Positions 34,430-47,075 of a DNA stretch of 64,000 nucleotides are shown here, piece by piece (position 1 is the first letter of the stretch; each line of letters begins with the position of its first letter). The stretch comes from Pleurodeles waltl (Eukaryota > Chordata > Amphibia > Caudata > Salamandridae): assembly GCF_031143425.1 (NCBI RefSeq), contig NC_090442.1, positions 421,989,776-422,053,775 of the forward strand. Direction: 5' to 3'. The notes beneath the pieces were generated by a model, which was given only the letters and a program-made list of their open reading frames with translations, searched no databases and was not told the DNA's origin. Both the position numbers and the translations under genes were made by a program.

Positions 34430-35140
34430 TCAATGAGGAAGAACGTCCACCACAAGAAATGATAAGTATAAATCATAACTAGTGATTATGTATGCTGGAA
34501 TGTCTGGATCATGCCTCCCATTCATTACTACAGTCTTTATTCTGGAGAGCGATTCTAGCAGGATTCTCCTGCGCATATCAGCTTTAGTTTTAGGGAGAAA
34601 AGAGGCCTCAGGAATATTCCAGGCTTTTTCTAGATCTTTATTCCTGGTACGACTTAATAATGCACCTGAGATTTTTGTGTTAAAATCCTCCAACAAGAGA
34701 ATATTGTTATTATTAATCCACTTGGAAAACAATCTACCAATTTGAAAATCTGACTCAAAATTTGACTCAAACTTTTGTTATTTTGAAGGCCAGGAGGAAT
34801 ACAAACATTGAAAAGGAAAAGCAATTTAAGTTGTTTACAAAGAGAATTGGAAAAAGTTATTCGGACACCTTGTAAATTTATAGAGGGTAAAGCAAGAATC
34901 TCGTATTCCCAGGAAAGGTTAGTAGATAACAAAATGCTGAAACCCCCTTTAGAATGGCCTTTGATGATAGTTTCAGCAGAAATATCTACTATAAAAAATG
35001 AATCCAGAATAAGATTTATTGTAAAGTAGATTTTCTGAACACTGATTATCAAAGGATTCAGACCGTGAAGAGAAGCAGTTTTTCCTTCAGAGAAATCAGA
35101 CATTTTCCAAAATATTATGTTGATGTTATTGCTAAAATGG
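34430..35140 (-). pseudogene. Endonuclease domain of the split LINE
   Basis: The frame 34654-35103 contains IIKGHSKGGFSILLSTNLSW and then LLFLFNVCIPPG, the central strands of an APE-type endonuclease. After a frameshift, 34430-34732 gives NNILLLEDFNTKISG (normally GDFN) and FLVVDVLPH, the closing region of the domain. An upstream frame (35189-35494) may be the preceding ORF or N-terminal extension. The domain is broken by frameshifts. Confidence 0.65.
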
Positions 35141-36780
35141 AAGGTTCAACATATTTTCTATTTTCTTTTCATTAATTGCACTAGCAAGTCAGGACCAAAT
35201 AACTCTCTCATTTCTAGTTGAAACTGATTCTAGTCTTTGTTTTTTTTTTGTAATTTGTCCACTGATTGGGCTGATGTTCATGATAAGAGAATCAGAGTAA
35301 AACCTAGGGTAATAGCACTTAGATGGAGTTGCTAAAAAGGCCTGATTAGAAAATCCAATGTCAGTGATGAAACAATGAGAGTTCTTCGAAACTGAATGTG
35401 GGATATTGCGGACATCGTAGCCATTTTTATGTAAAGCGTCACTATCTCTTAGGATTGTTAAAGGAATCAAATGTAACCAGAATTCATCACTCACATTAGT
35501 AAGGTCTTGTTTTTCTCAAAAATAAACCAATTTTACTTCTGCACATAAAAGTGAATGGAGTCTGGGTCTATATGCAAAAAGACGTGATAGTCTTTGCCTA
35601 TTTAGAGGGTTATTATCAATTGGAAAAATGCTTCATTTCAATTATTAAAGAGAACTGAAAAAAGATAACTTCTTCAGTTTCTATATTTGTTTTCCCATAG
35701 TTTGTTACCACCAAAGGAACTACAGAGGAGAAAGCAGCGTCGTCAGAAATATGAAGATTGGCTCTGAATTCTGAGGGTTTAAATAATGACAAAAAATCGG
35801 TGTGGTGGGTAAAGAGGGAAATTGGGGGGGTTCAAATGTTTGATCTAGGATCACGTCTGGGATTTCATCACTTCCCCTGGTACCATTTCTACCATTTATT
35901 ACATTGAAATGTATCCAATTTGGTCTTTCCTCGTGATTCTAAGCTTTGTGTTTTCTTATTTCACTTCCTTGTATAGGATGACTCATCAACAAAAACTTTT
36001 GTTGGAATTGATTCTGGTTAAGGGCATCAGTTGATTGAGCTTCATTATCAATCGACTAAAGATGGTTTCTAAAAATGGGAAAATAAGCTGGACATGTGTT
36101 TCTTGTTGAGTGAAGAGAGAACTGAGAAGCCACCTACTCTTAAGAAAACAGCTTAACAGTGTTAGCTTCATCCTTATTTTAAACCTCATGTATACTTTGG
36201 CCCATGATTTTCACTGAGTTAAGATCTTACCTTGAAAGGTGTTTATCTCCTTGTGACACTTCATATGGTTCCTAGGGCTCATTTCATTGATGTTCTTGTG
36301 GGGTGAGGAGGCCATTTTTTGCAAAGTAACACAATTTAGAATTGCTGATAACGTTTCAGGGCGCAATCTGAATATGATATTGTTTTTTCAAAGAGCTGCA
36401 TCATTGACTCCAAAATCCTTTTAAGGGCTTGGAGAGAGTCAGAGAGATAGTCTCCAGGCAGATGATAGGAAGTATTTAAAGGAAAATCAGGTGAGCAGGA
36501 GTGGTCATGTGTTGGAACTGGTGCCTCAGTTAGAATACTATTAATTAAATTTAATTTCGTTTTTAGTTTTATTTGTAGATATATATTCTTCTTGCCTAAT
36601 GAAAGTGAAAAAGTGAACTCAAGTCTATGTCTGCAAGGGTGGAGCCCAGAGGCAGGTCTTCACCAATTTTCTTAGTGGTCTTAAAAAGCAGTCCAAAAAT
36701 AAAGAATCTGGGCTCAGCCGAAATGTTTTGTCTGGGATTGACTTCAATGGCTGCATTGCGTGGAGAGGTATAAGCTAACA

Positions 36781-38570
36781 ATCAATGTAATAAATTACCA
36801 TACCCTTAGAGATGTATACATCCATAAAATAATGTTGTTGGGTGGGAATTGCATTGACATCTTTTTGGTCCAGGCCTTTCCACCTTCCACAGAATGGATT
36901 TACACTTAGAGTTGCTAGAAAAGTGTGGGCCAGGAGTATGATGATAACGGTCGGAAAAATTGGTCATAAATTGCAATTTTTAGCAAAATTTTCTTATTTT
37001 GTGAAGCAACTTATGAAGAAATACATTGGTTCGCAAAATGCTGAGTCATAGGTTGCTTACAGAACGACTTGCCTAGGAAATATCAATTAGGCAGGTCTGT
37101 GGCCTGCAAGAGTCAGAAAAAGATGATCCCTGTGTTTGTTTTTCAGAAATGAAAACTTTTTTTAAAGCAGTCCAGTATCCATAAAGGAAACTGTACTACT
37201 TTTTAAAAGGAAGTTTTTATTTCTGTAAAACTTCAGTGAGAACTGCAGTGGTCTCTTGGACTACTGTCTACTTCCCATAAAGTTGACACCACAGATATCA
37301 AAGTGAAGAAGGCCCAAAGAGACTCCTTCCCCTTTGTGAATGTTACCACCCCAACTTGGAAGTAAGTAACTTACCAATGGTGCTTACACATCCAAATCAC
37401 AATTTGGAAGGGACACACACAACAAGCCTCTTCCACATTGCAATTCAGCAACCATTTCTAAACTTACTATTGAAGCCGGTAATATTTTATCAACTCTTAA
37501 AATGGACTTCGTGCATAAGAAAGAGCTTTTTATCAATTGCATCCCTTCTGATTTAGTGACTCAGAGGCTTTACAACCACTATAAACTTAAGTACCCTTGG
37601 CCCCTTTTTTTCTTATGTATGTCATTAAGCATTTCAATCATAAATGATTGAAGCAGATCATTGTGCATAGCTTACAAATGGCGAGACATAACAATTACCT
37701 GTGGGTGGCACTGAAACCAAGTAGGTGATAGCACAGAAAATTGTGTAGGGCATGAACAAAGCAGTGGAAAAATAGAAATTTCAAATTTTGAAAAAATAAT
37801 CATGTTTACTTAGGCATCTACTCAATAAAAAAAACCTTTAGACCACTTATGAAACACTACACATTCAATATACAAATTATTTTTTATTATTAACAATATT
37901 TATTCTTTCCATTATTTTAGAGCACAAAAATCGACCTAAAGTGTCATAAGTACCTCTAGGAACCTGGTTTGTCACCCCTGTTTTAGCTTCATTTTACTGT
38001 TCATATTTTAGTAATTTTAGTAAGGCTGCTTTTAGCGATTATTTTTACATATTTTTATCAGCTGCCATTTATTCTAGGAAAGCAAGAGACAAGTTGTTTG
38101 TTCACAACATATAATCAGTACTTTCTTTCCAAGGCTGGAAGAACACTGTACATAATATGCTGGTTTGTGTTGCCCGTTCAGGAAACAGTTTCTACCACCC
38201 AGACAGAGCATTGCATCGGCACTGTACTTCCAATACAGTATGGCTTATTATATAAACAGTGCACTAACCCAGAGAGGGAGAGGGCATTCTGGGCCATCAC
38301 TATTCTGGGATGCATGCTGTGGGACATGCAGCTCGGCTGTCACTAATCTACCAGATTCCTGAGAGGACTTCCATTCACACAACAGGCTGATTCCTGAAAC
38401 CATTTGCAGGTATGGGGCTGGGGCTAATCCCTTAGATCTGGTCTGGCAGAAGGGTACACCCGATATGCTCTTAGTATAGGCATAGGGTTAGTTAGAACCT
38501 CTAGTACATTTAGAACCTCATACATTATGATTGGGTTGTTTATCTTCTTTACCATGTTTGTAATACTCAT
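36781..38570. other. No recognisable gene; possible LTR fragment at 38090-38370
   Basis: The region is AT-rich with short frames only. At 38245-38262 TTATTATATAAACAGTGC resembles a TATA box and lies about 330 bp upstream of the retroviral gag-like remnant, so an LTR fragment is possible. A matching second copy was not found. Confidence 0.3.
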
Positions 38571-38579
38571 TACTTTGCT

Positions 38580-39170
38580 TTGCTTCAGCTGTCCAACAGC
38601 AGTTGGCTACACAAGGGATTAACCCAGTGACTATTAATGCTATTATGGGTAAAGTACCCACCAAACGGGAGGAAAAACAAATCAACCGGAAGCAGTGTTT
38701 CCCCATACGGGACCTGAAGATAAACATAGAATTTTCACAATATGGTTGCCACTTAGGTTGGTACCCTCTATTGATGGTTGTGCTACTTGGGGCACAGAGT
38801 TTGCTGCAATAATTACCATAAAGCACAATACATCTTCACCTGTGGTTTTACCAGAAGTGTAAAAGCAAACACAAAACAAATACGGGGCTACCCCTGCCCT
38901 GGACTTGGGGATGAAATTAATTGGCAATTTTGCCACAGTATCCTCAATTATTTTAAAAAATATAAAAGGGGAAGCAGCAGGATTGATGGTACCAACGTCT
39001 TGCACAAGTTCCTCTAACACACCAGCCACCTAGCCAAGACTTATACATGTATAAGTTGGGATAATTTGGGGGCCAGACCAAATGAGCCACAGGTTAAAAG
39101 TATTCCTGAAAAGGATAACACCAAGCAAGCACAGGAGTCTTCTAAGAAATGCTCGGACAAATAAAAATTT
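38580..39170 (+). pseudogene. Gag-like fragment
   Basis: Frame 38603-38812 and its upstream continuation contain QQQLATQGINPVTINAIMGK followed by a basic stretch. Downstream frames are broken. The assignment to gag rests mainly on position before the protease and is tentative. Confidence 0.4.
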
Positions 39171-39394
39171 AACAGAAATACAACAAAATCATGGGGAGAA
39201 TCTCAGCAGCTTGAGAGCTCTGAAAAATGCTATAACTTGTGTAACCATGATAATTTGAAACAGCCTGACAGGTATCAGTATACTGATACACGTCCTTCTC
39301 ATTCTTTCCAGGAGTCATCAGACAAACAGTCCAAGAGATCAGGGCAATCAAAGCACATACAAGAAGAGAACATGAAACCAAAAAAGGACTCACA

Positions 39395-39670
39395 ATGCTC
39401 GTCTTATGTCATCATAAAGAAGGAAGAGAAACTTCCTCACCAAAAATACCCAATTTAAAAAGAAGGTTGTGGGAATTTCAGCAAAATATGCCACACATAC
39501 TGACAATATTACTGAGGATCAGGACATGGGCAGTGACTCTGCTCGACAGTGCAGCAGAGGTCATGATAGTTCGCCAGAATCTTCAAGAGTTTCTGGATGT
39601 GAGAGCAAATAACAACTACATAGAAGTTGAAACCCCAGATAGGCAGGTTGCCCCCATACCGAGTCTATAA
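39395..39670 (+). pseudogene. Retroviral-type aspartic protease fragment
   Basis: The 91-codon frame includes VTLLDSAAEVMIVRQN, corresponding to the D-S/T-G-A-E active-site loop of retroviral proteases, with Ala in place of Gly. The flap and second half are not recognisable. It lies directly upstream of the RT region, in the expected order. Confidence 0.6.
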
Positions 39671-39779
39671 ATTAAACATTTAAATCAAGGAGGACATAAT
39701 GCGCACAATTAAAGTCATTTTCTGGGAAAGACTAACACTAAGCTATGATACTCTCTTGGAAGAAAAAGATTGGCCGCTT

Positions 39780-40700
39780 GAGTTTGTTTGAACCCTCCCA
39801 CAGGGGGATGATGTGATTTTACCATCTTTCTCAGTCCTTGTTCCAGAGGAAGTAAAGCAAGAGTATGCTGCAGATTGGGCTCTTACAAAAGCCCCAGCTT
39901 TATACTGCAATCATAGGGGCTGGGATAGGGACTCCAATTATCATGTAATTCCCATGAGGCCTAGCCTGTGAGTGCAACCACAATACCCCATAACAAACAT
40001 GAAGCAAAAGCTCCTGTGAGGGAGATTCTCCGATGGATTGAGTACCAGGGAATAATTGAACCCTGTGTATCTCCAATGATTAAACCCTTACTCCCCATGC
40101 CAAACCCAATCATTCCTATAGAACAGTCTTAGATTCCAGACATTTAAAAATTCATACGTGCACCTTTGCAATTCAAAATTCGTACAGTACAGCATAAAAG
40201 AAAATACTGTTCGCAAAAAATACAAAACAAACTTGGACATCTCCAATGTGTTTTTCTGCCAAAAGATAGTGCCTTAAAGCAGGGATCTAACCATTTTTTC
40301 CATGCTCCGCTCTCAATGCTGTTTTTGTCAATGTTCCCAAGGGGTATGAGAACAGTCCAAGGTTATTCTCTGCCCATGTGACCTCAATATTGCATGATAT
40401 TGATCCAATGTCGATGACATACATCTGATGGATGATAACTTAACACACATTTATCTAGGGTAAGTCGCTTTGTTTTGGAATTTGCTGAACACGGCTACAA
40501 ATTCAACTTTAAGAAAACCAAAAAGTTTTTCCTCCGTGAACTGTTTTTGGGAAACGAGCTTTCAAATGAAGGGAAGAGTATGACACCATACTTCCATGAG
40601 AAGTATGCACACTTACAACCACCGAATATCATTAAAAAAAAACATTTTTTTTTCATTTTGGCAGAACGTATATACCTGATTATGCACAACACATAAAACC
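39780..40700 (+). pseudogene. Retroviral-type reverse transcriptase, heavily broken
   Basis: Short frames keep RT landmarks in order: a finger region with EPCVSPMIKP-type sequence (about 40060-40090), a DISNVFF-like motif A remnant (about 40230), and a damaged YVDD region near 40410. The following connection includes KFNFKKTKKFF and LFLGNELSNEGKS (40500-40580). The catalytic motif is not intact. More than five frameshifts or stops are present. Confidence 0.65.
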
Positions 40701-40907
40701 ACTTTATGATTTAATTCACCAAACTTTGTCTAGTAAACACTGGACATCTAAACACGCAAAAATAAACAGATCACGACAGACTGATATGCTGGAAGCTGAA
40801 AACCTACACACATGAAAATAAAACAAATTTGGTCATCCAGATAATTCCGGGTGTCATGGTGTCATTGGCTTTACCTATGTCACATTCAATGAAGGTGACA
40901 CAGTACC

Positions 40908-40910
<3 letters not shown>

Positions 40911-40963
<53 letters not shown>
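40911..40963. repeat. (TA)n microsatellite, about 53 bp
   Basis: An uninterrupted alternating TA run lies between the RT and RNase H remnants of the retrovirus-like element. It is the longest simple dinucleotide repeat noticed in the window and creates spurious Tyr-Ile frames on both strands. Confidence 0.97.
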
Positions 40964-40967
<4 letters not shown>

Positions 40968-41249
40968 TATATTCCAATGTTGAAATGCGTTTTGGATCCA
41001 CTTACAAAATAGTGCCTGCAGTTCAGATGGCTGTCATTAAGGAAAGACCACTAACTCAGGGAAAATGCATCATTGTTGTAACCCCAGTACCTGCCCTGGA
41101 GGCAGTAGCAAACGCTAGCATTCCAAATGCAAAATCCTTACTTCATAGATGGATACAATGGGCCACATACTTGACCACCACTGATGTAGACTATGTATTT
41201 GACCTGAAATTGCAAACTCAAGAGTTTTTCCAATACAAAATGGAGTGCC

Positions 41250-41730
41250 CCCATGCCCACTAATGTTATGCCTCTTGATCAGTATAAATATGTTATTTAT
41301 ACTGTTGGTTCAGCTTAACCTGCTGTAGGTACCCAACATCAATACTCTGTGACTTGCACAGCTCTTTATGGAGTTATGAGGGATGGAGAATTCCACCCTC
41401 AACAGAAATTTACACAGTCCACTGGGGAAAGCACTAATTTTGGCACTGGAACATACAGATCCCAAATTCCCATCACAGTAGTGTGAGATACATATTATTG
41501 TGCCCAGTCTCTCAATGAAAATCTGTATTACTGGTGCCTTAATGGATTCAGAGACTCTACAGGAAACACCATCAAGCAAACAATACTGTGGGGGAGGGTA
41601 GCAGAACTAAAAGACAAACTGCCACGGATTCATGAAATACACACATTGGGCCATCAAGGTGTGGAATACACGTTGTAGGGAAATCACTGGCAGATGAAGC
41701 ATCCAAATCTGCAGTCGCTACTTCAACTGT
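41250..41730 (+). pseudogene. Retroviral-type RNase H fragment
   Basis: The plus strand reads YVIYTVGSA (normally YTDGSA, the first catalytic Asp lost). It continues GVMRDGEFHPQQKF and DTYYCAQSLNENLYYW, then AELKDKLPRIHEIHTLGHQG, a run of RNase H landmarks. Frame changes and a stop separate them. Confidence 0.65.
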
Positions 41731-41849
41731 AAATGCGATTACTCATTCCCATACGAGGGTGGATGATTTAATTCTGGCTGCCATGAATGCATCAGCTGAT
41801 GGCACACCTTTACCAAAAGCATATCCAGCAAAATATTCCTACCACTTGC

Positions 41850-42890
41850 GTGCCCAAAACATCCCTTAGGTAATAGTTCCAGTAGTGGGTGATTGTGCTA
41901 TCGCCAATCAAGACTGTAGGCTAACATTAATTCAAGCAACAGATGAGAGTCTTGCTTCTGCCCATGCTGGTGTGGTAGCTACAATTTCATTATTGCAAAA
42001 ATGCTATTGGTGGCATGGTCTGTAAATGCAGACAAAGCAATATGTCCTTAGTTGTGACATTTGCTGGTAAATTAAAGGTTCTACGGTTAAACTCCCTCTG
42101 CAGACAACCCTCTTAGTCTCATACAAGCCTATGCAATCCGTGTTGCTGGACCACTGTGGTCCTTTAAATTCAGATGGTGCATAAAAATATATTCTACTTG
42201 CTGTAGAATCTTGCTCCAGATTCCTTTGGGTGTGTCTACAATGATCTGCTGACGCTCGCACTGCTATTAAAGATTTGCAAGTCTTCATCAGGGCATTGGC
42301 AGTTGCTGCATTCCACTCAGACCAGGGCCATTTATTTGCATCCAAAGCTTACAGAGATACCATGGGAACCCTGGGTATAGCACTGCATTATTCTTCCCCC
42401 CATCATCCTGAGGAAAATACAATAGAGGAGAGACAAAATTAAGACGTAAGGTAACCCTTAGCAGCTAGAGCATTATGTTCAGGTCGTAGTTGGATCCATC
42501 ACCATATGGGGTCCAGAAAGCATTAAACAATGTGCCCAGAAGATCTTTGGGGGGGCCATACCCCATATGAAGTCCTTTTTGGCATTGCGATGTTTGTCCC
42601 AGGTTTTGATGGTCTTGGCGCAGTGGCGGCGGAAACTCCTTTCAACATTTTTGTAAGAACAACAACAGTTCCTAGATGAACGTTCTCGTAGGCATGCAGC
42701 CACTATGGGAATAAGACATACAACAGCATCTACTGGCTGGATTCCTAAATACGGGGATTTAGTTTGAGAAAATATTGCAATGGAAAAGGAACACAGTCCA
42801 TGATACTGTGCACCAGTGGCAGGTCTTAGAATCTGAGGTACCAGGACTGCGATTCTACCACTGCTTGCTGGTTGTAAAAACAATCACTTT
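41850..42890 (+). pseudogene. Retroviral-type integrase, broken
   Basis: A zinc-binding region reads SAHAGVVATISLLQKCYWWH, followed by CDICW. The core contains SVLLDHCGPL, then AAFHSDQGHLFASKAYRD (the second catalytic Asp region), and then SSPHHPEENTIEERQN with the catalytic Glu, spread over plus-strand positions up to about 42440. Downstream to 42890 is C-terminal material. Several stops interrupt it. Minus-strand frames here (42004-42345, 42479-42883) are shadows. Confidence 0.7.
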
Positions 42891-43098
42891 GTCTCTATTG
42901 ATCAAGTAAAACTGCATCATGTGACCGATCCTACACAGTAGATCAAGAGGATTCCTGGGTAGTTCCCCCATCCCTTCTCACTACCATACAGGAAATACCT
43001 TTTCAAGCATTAAACAACACTGAAACTGTTGCCCCTAGGATGGGCAGGGGAGAATGAACTTTTGTTGATTCCAAGTAGTGCTACAGGCAGTAGAAATG

Positions 43099-43284
43099 CA
43101 TGAAGCAAAAGGTCCTGTGAGGGAGAATCTCTAACAGCTTGAATACCAAGGAGTAACTGAACCCAGTGTATCTCCAATGAACAACCCTTTACTCCCCAAA
43201 GCTAAACCAGATCATTTCTATAGATGAATCTTAGATTACAGACATTTAAATAGTCATACACAAACCTTTGCAATACAAAATTCA
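43099..43284 (+). repeat. Second copy of the retroviral RT start (matches 39999-40183)
   Basis: CATGAAGCAAAAG(G/C)TCCTGTG opens both copies, and about 185 bp remain clearly alignable with scattered substitutions, in the same orientation. The second copy lies downstream of the integrase. It is a duplicated segment or the stub of another element of the same family. Confidence 0.85.
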
Positions 43285-43384
43285 CATATTGACGTAAGTC
43301 TACAGTTCTCTACTACTTCTCAAAACAACAGAGCTGTTTATGATGATCCACCGTTAGGAATTCGCAATTTTGGAAATGCAAAAA

Positions 43385-43587
43385 AAATCGCAAATATGGG
43401 CCAGGCCCATAGGTGTGAATGGGCTCATAATCGCTATTTGCGATTCGGTAATAGCATTTATGGTTTTTAAGAAATCGCTATTACCGAATCGCAAATATGA
43501 TACATACCATTTTGTGAATCCGAAATAGCGATTTCTTAATAATCGCTATTAGAGAATCGCAAAGTGGATTCTTCATACATCTGGCCC
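43385..43587. mobile_element. Inverted-repeat element, left end missing or degraded
   Basis: The right terminus, read on minus, is GGGCCAGATGTATGAAGAAT. An internal hairpin pairs CGCTATTTGCGATTCGGTAA at about 43432-43451 with its complement at about 43472-43492. Several ATCGCTATT/AATAGCGAT modules repeat. A matching left terminus was not identified. Confidence 0.6.
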
Positions 43588-46500
43588 TGTGTTTTATAAT
43601 AAAGTCGTTTCTTATCGGATCTCCTAATAGCACCCTTAAGCTCCTGTCACTCTTAATCAAACCAACCATTAGGGCACCCGGAACCTGAATCCTGCCTGCA
43701 CTCAAAGTCAAAGCACTAACGTTTGATAAATCTTAAGAGCTTGTCACATTCTTGTCCTGAACTAAGAGCTAAAGCAGAGTTTACCTGAGTTAATGCAGTT
43801 TTGGAAGGGGAAGAAGTTTCCAACATGCTGTTCAGCATGTGGCTGCACGCTGTGCCACACTGAGAGTGGAGCCTCCATACCCACAGAAACCCAGGGTGGC
43901 CTCACTTGGGTAGAGGATGGCCTGAAGTGCAGGTAGTGGCCTCCAGATAACTGCATGGCAGACAGAATGTCTAACTTGAGCTTTTTTTGTGTGCAATCAC
44001 TGACCCACAAAATGCCAAATAAGGACGGAGTTTGACCATATGAAGTGCCTGCTCCAATATGTTGGCCTCTGTCTCCATGGAGAGTTACTGGAACTTCACA
44101 ATCCAAGCGGTACTACAGTCTCTTCCTTTAAGGTCAGTTTCTGTTTAGGCATATAAAAGTCAACATTTGGAAAAGCAAGGTATGTCACACACGATACACA
44201 TACTGATTTTTCATTGTGCTCTTGCTATACATTTTTGTCCTTGATTCTTCTCAGTAGAGTGAACTCATCCTTTGGAATTATCCTCTTTCATCTATTGTCC
44301 TGCTTAGTAACTGTTGCTACTATGGTCTTTTTTCAAGCAGATTGGATCAACTTCCATGTTAATCTTCAACTTTTGACCTGTATCTTGCTCTAGTCTTTTC
44401 TCCTTCCCCAAGTCAGGGAGAATTTGATGACTTACTGATTTCACCAACTCAGTCTACATCTCAATTCAAGAGCTAGACAGATTGCCTGTTTTTTCCTCCT
44501 GGCTGTGATCTCAGTAAAGAGGCGCGTGTCATCTTTCACATGTAATATTCTGTATATGGTGGTTCTGTGTCTACTGGGAAGAGCCGCCCTTTCCTTGGGC
44601 GATCTTGTAGGGCACCCAACAGTCCTACTTTGCATCCTGTCCTTGACAGACCTGCTCGGTAAGGCAATTACACCACCCCACAAAGTTAGATGATTTCTGC
44701 ACCACTAATGAAGCTTTCTAATTCTGATATGGTTGCAATTGAAACATAGCTTCTTCAGATCAGTGAATTCTTATTCTCTGAAGATACTAAACCAGGATCT
44801 GTGGAACAGAATCAGGAAGGAAGTAGCTTAAGTGTAATATAATGCAAATCTTAATCGGATTAATGATCCCTATTCTCTATCAATCGTCGCAAAATCTACA
44901 TATTAAGAAGTTATAGGAGTTGTTGAGAATATATAATTTATGAATACTTGACAAATCATATATATATAAGTCTTACTGACGAAATTATTTTTCTGTTTTA
45001 TGTTAAAACACTTCACCTGGGTTGGTTTTAGGTGGTCAGTCATTTCTAAAGCAGCTGGAAACAGTTGAAGCTACTGGTTATCGACTTGCGGTATACTTAA
45101 GGCATCCAATGGAGGTTCCAAAAGTAAACTCACCTCTTGAAGATTAATTTTCATATTAAAATTTCAAACAATTATTAGATGTGCTGCAGAAAAGAAAGTA
45201 CAGAATTCACATAAATCAGACCTTATCCTGACCAGTTCCTATAATTATTTCTGCTGATTATTATATAATTTTATTATTATATAATTACAATTGTGAGTAA
45301 TATTTTTCAGATCAAGGTGTAAGTAATACTATAACACCACACTGATATGACATCGCCCACCTCTTACTTTCATTTTCACTGAGCTTGATGTTTCCAGTAT
45401 CACTTTTTTCTCTCAGATGCCCTTCCATTCTCACTCAATACAATTTTAGCATAAACACCAAAATCAGGAACAGGAATTGTCTGTTAAGCTCACTTCTTCA
45501 TGAAAATCACTGGTTTGGAATTTAAAAGCTGTGACAAACCATGCTCATCCTAAAGTACAATTTTAAATATAATGTCCACAGAATAATCAGAACAAATCTA
45601 GGACAACCTTAAACCCATGACACATTTGGTGATACAAATGCTCTAACAAAATAATTATCCATCCCTCATCGATAATAATTATGATTAGCTATACCACTTG
45701 AAGCATAAGCTGTACACCATTAATGTGTTTTGACTTGAGTCTATGACTCTTACCTTTCCAAGAGACAAACCCAAATCCAACTGGGGCGAGGCTAAGCCCA
45801 AAAAAGTGTTGGTCACATCACCCAGCAGACATAATACAGTAAGATCAGGAACATAAGATTATGCCCTGCTGCTTCAACATTAATTGTGCTTCGTAAATCA
45901 AATTGCAAGCCATAAGTGAAGAGAAAGAGACCCTGGTAATTTGGCACCCATTCCTATCTCCAACAAAGCCAACTTATTTAATGTTTGGTGATATTCTCTT
46001 AAAAATAGGTAGAATATACTGCCTATTTAAGGACCAGAGCTTCCTAGTCTTTTTACCAACCTTACACAAATCTGGAAGCACAAATGTAAAGTAGTAAAAT
46101 CTTCCTTGGCCTCACAGTCTTACTGTGGAGTCGGACCTTCCTTCATATTCATTCACATATGTATTTAATGTTTGTTCACCACCTACTTGTTTATTGCTCT
46201 CTGCGGTCAATCATGATGTTCCAATATAAAATTGAATAATTCTTTATCTCATTTCCCTTGTCTGCTTTCATACCCCTGTTCTTTTTAACACATACACATC
46301 CAATCAGGTCTTGACTCTAAAACAGTTTATTGTCTCATTATAAACTGGCTTACGAAATCCAACTATAATTAATTGCCAGATCATCCCTGTATTATTAGCC
46401 TTCCCCACCTCAATTCTCGCATCATTCTGTCTCAAAGGCACTTTTTTGGGAGTACAGCTCCTGCCCTACTTTTAATGTTTACATGTCAATGCTTACTCCC

Positions 46501-47072
46501 ATGAAATGAGATGTATGTAGTTTTACTATTTTCACCAGCTTTCCCAGCTGAGTTCACCTTTGCAGCACCCCTCATCTTTATAACAAAACACAGAAGACAA
46601 ACTTTTGCTCCTGCCCATGTCAAACTATTGCTTGTACAGCTGACTTTCCTATCATATCTTACATTGTACTTTAGATACAAATAGTTAACCATATTGTGGC
46701 ACTATCCCACTCAAGAGGAACATCTAGATTTCTATTGTCAGTCTTACCCACAATGATATTATCTAATTGGAGGCAGTTTATGATTATCACTAAGTAATTT
46801 CTTGGAATATCTTTGTTGACTTTATGTTGTGGACCTGCGATTTAGGACCACTAAAATGGCTTCTAAAACCTCCTGAAGTGTACTGTACATATGCATCATC
46901 TAATTAACAATTAGGAGTACATAATTCCCCTTTGTAAAAGTTGTTTTTTTCCGTTGTCAACTCTAATTCTAATTATGTATTAAGGATTTAGTTTTATTTG
47001 ATTGAGTCATTGTTGATTAACTCTTCATCCCTACCATCAGATCATACAATGCCTCATCACTCAGTTCAAAAT
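43588..47072. other. No recognisable feature
   Basis: Short frames only. A minus frame of 114 codons (43762-44106) and a plus frame (44505-44693) gave no recognisable domain. No RNA-gene or terminal-repeat signature was seen. Confidence 0.45.
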
Positions 47073-47075
47073 GTA

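Larger units (their letters stand above)
21451..36780 (-). mobile_element. Old non-LTR retrotransposon split by at least four later insertions
   Basis: Minus-strand pieces read in LINE order: a possible ORF1 (35189-36780), endonuclease (34430-35140), RT up to motif A (31606-32400), then RT from motif B onward (24076-24944), a C-terminal Cys/His segment (22619-22887) and a final segment with an A-rich end (21451-21611). The gaps are exactly the other elements annotated here. The clade is unresolved; motifs such as NNISKTKVFVF and the FIDLSTAF-type motif A differ from the L2 copies. It is in sense orientation with, and may lie in an intron of, the candidate gene whose last exon is at 21150-21425. 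Confidence 0.75.
38570..43060 (+). mobile_element. Retrovirus-like element remnant (gag, protease, RT, RNase H, integrase)
   Basis: Plus-strand pieces occur in the order gag-like, aspartic protease, RT, RNase H, integrase, as in Retroviridae-type endogenous elements. Every domain is interrupted by frameshifts and stops and no env or clear LTR pair is seen. The class is unresolved. The pol sequence resembles vertebrate retrovirus-like pol more than Ty3/Gypsy, judging from an RNase H-integrase arrangement with an HSDQG-type core and a SPHHPE motif. This is an ancient inactive copy. Confidence 0.75.

Noticed and set aside
42004..42883. Minus-strand frames of 113 and 134 codons
   Set aside because: They are shadows of the plus-strand integrase remnant.
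43385..43587. Repeated ATCGCTATT modules as a CRISPR-like array
   Set aside because: The repeats alternate in orientation, are part of hairpins, and have no constant-length unique spacers; this is a MITE-type element.
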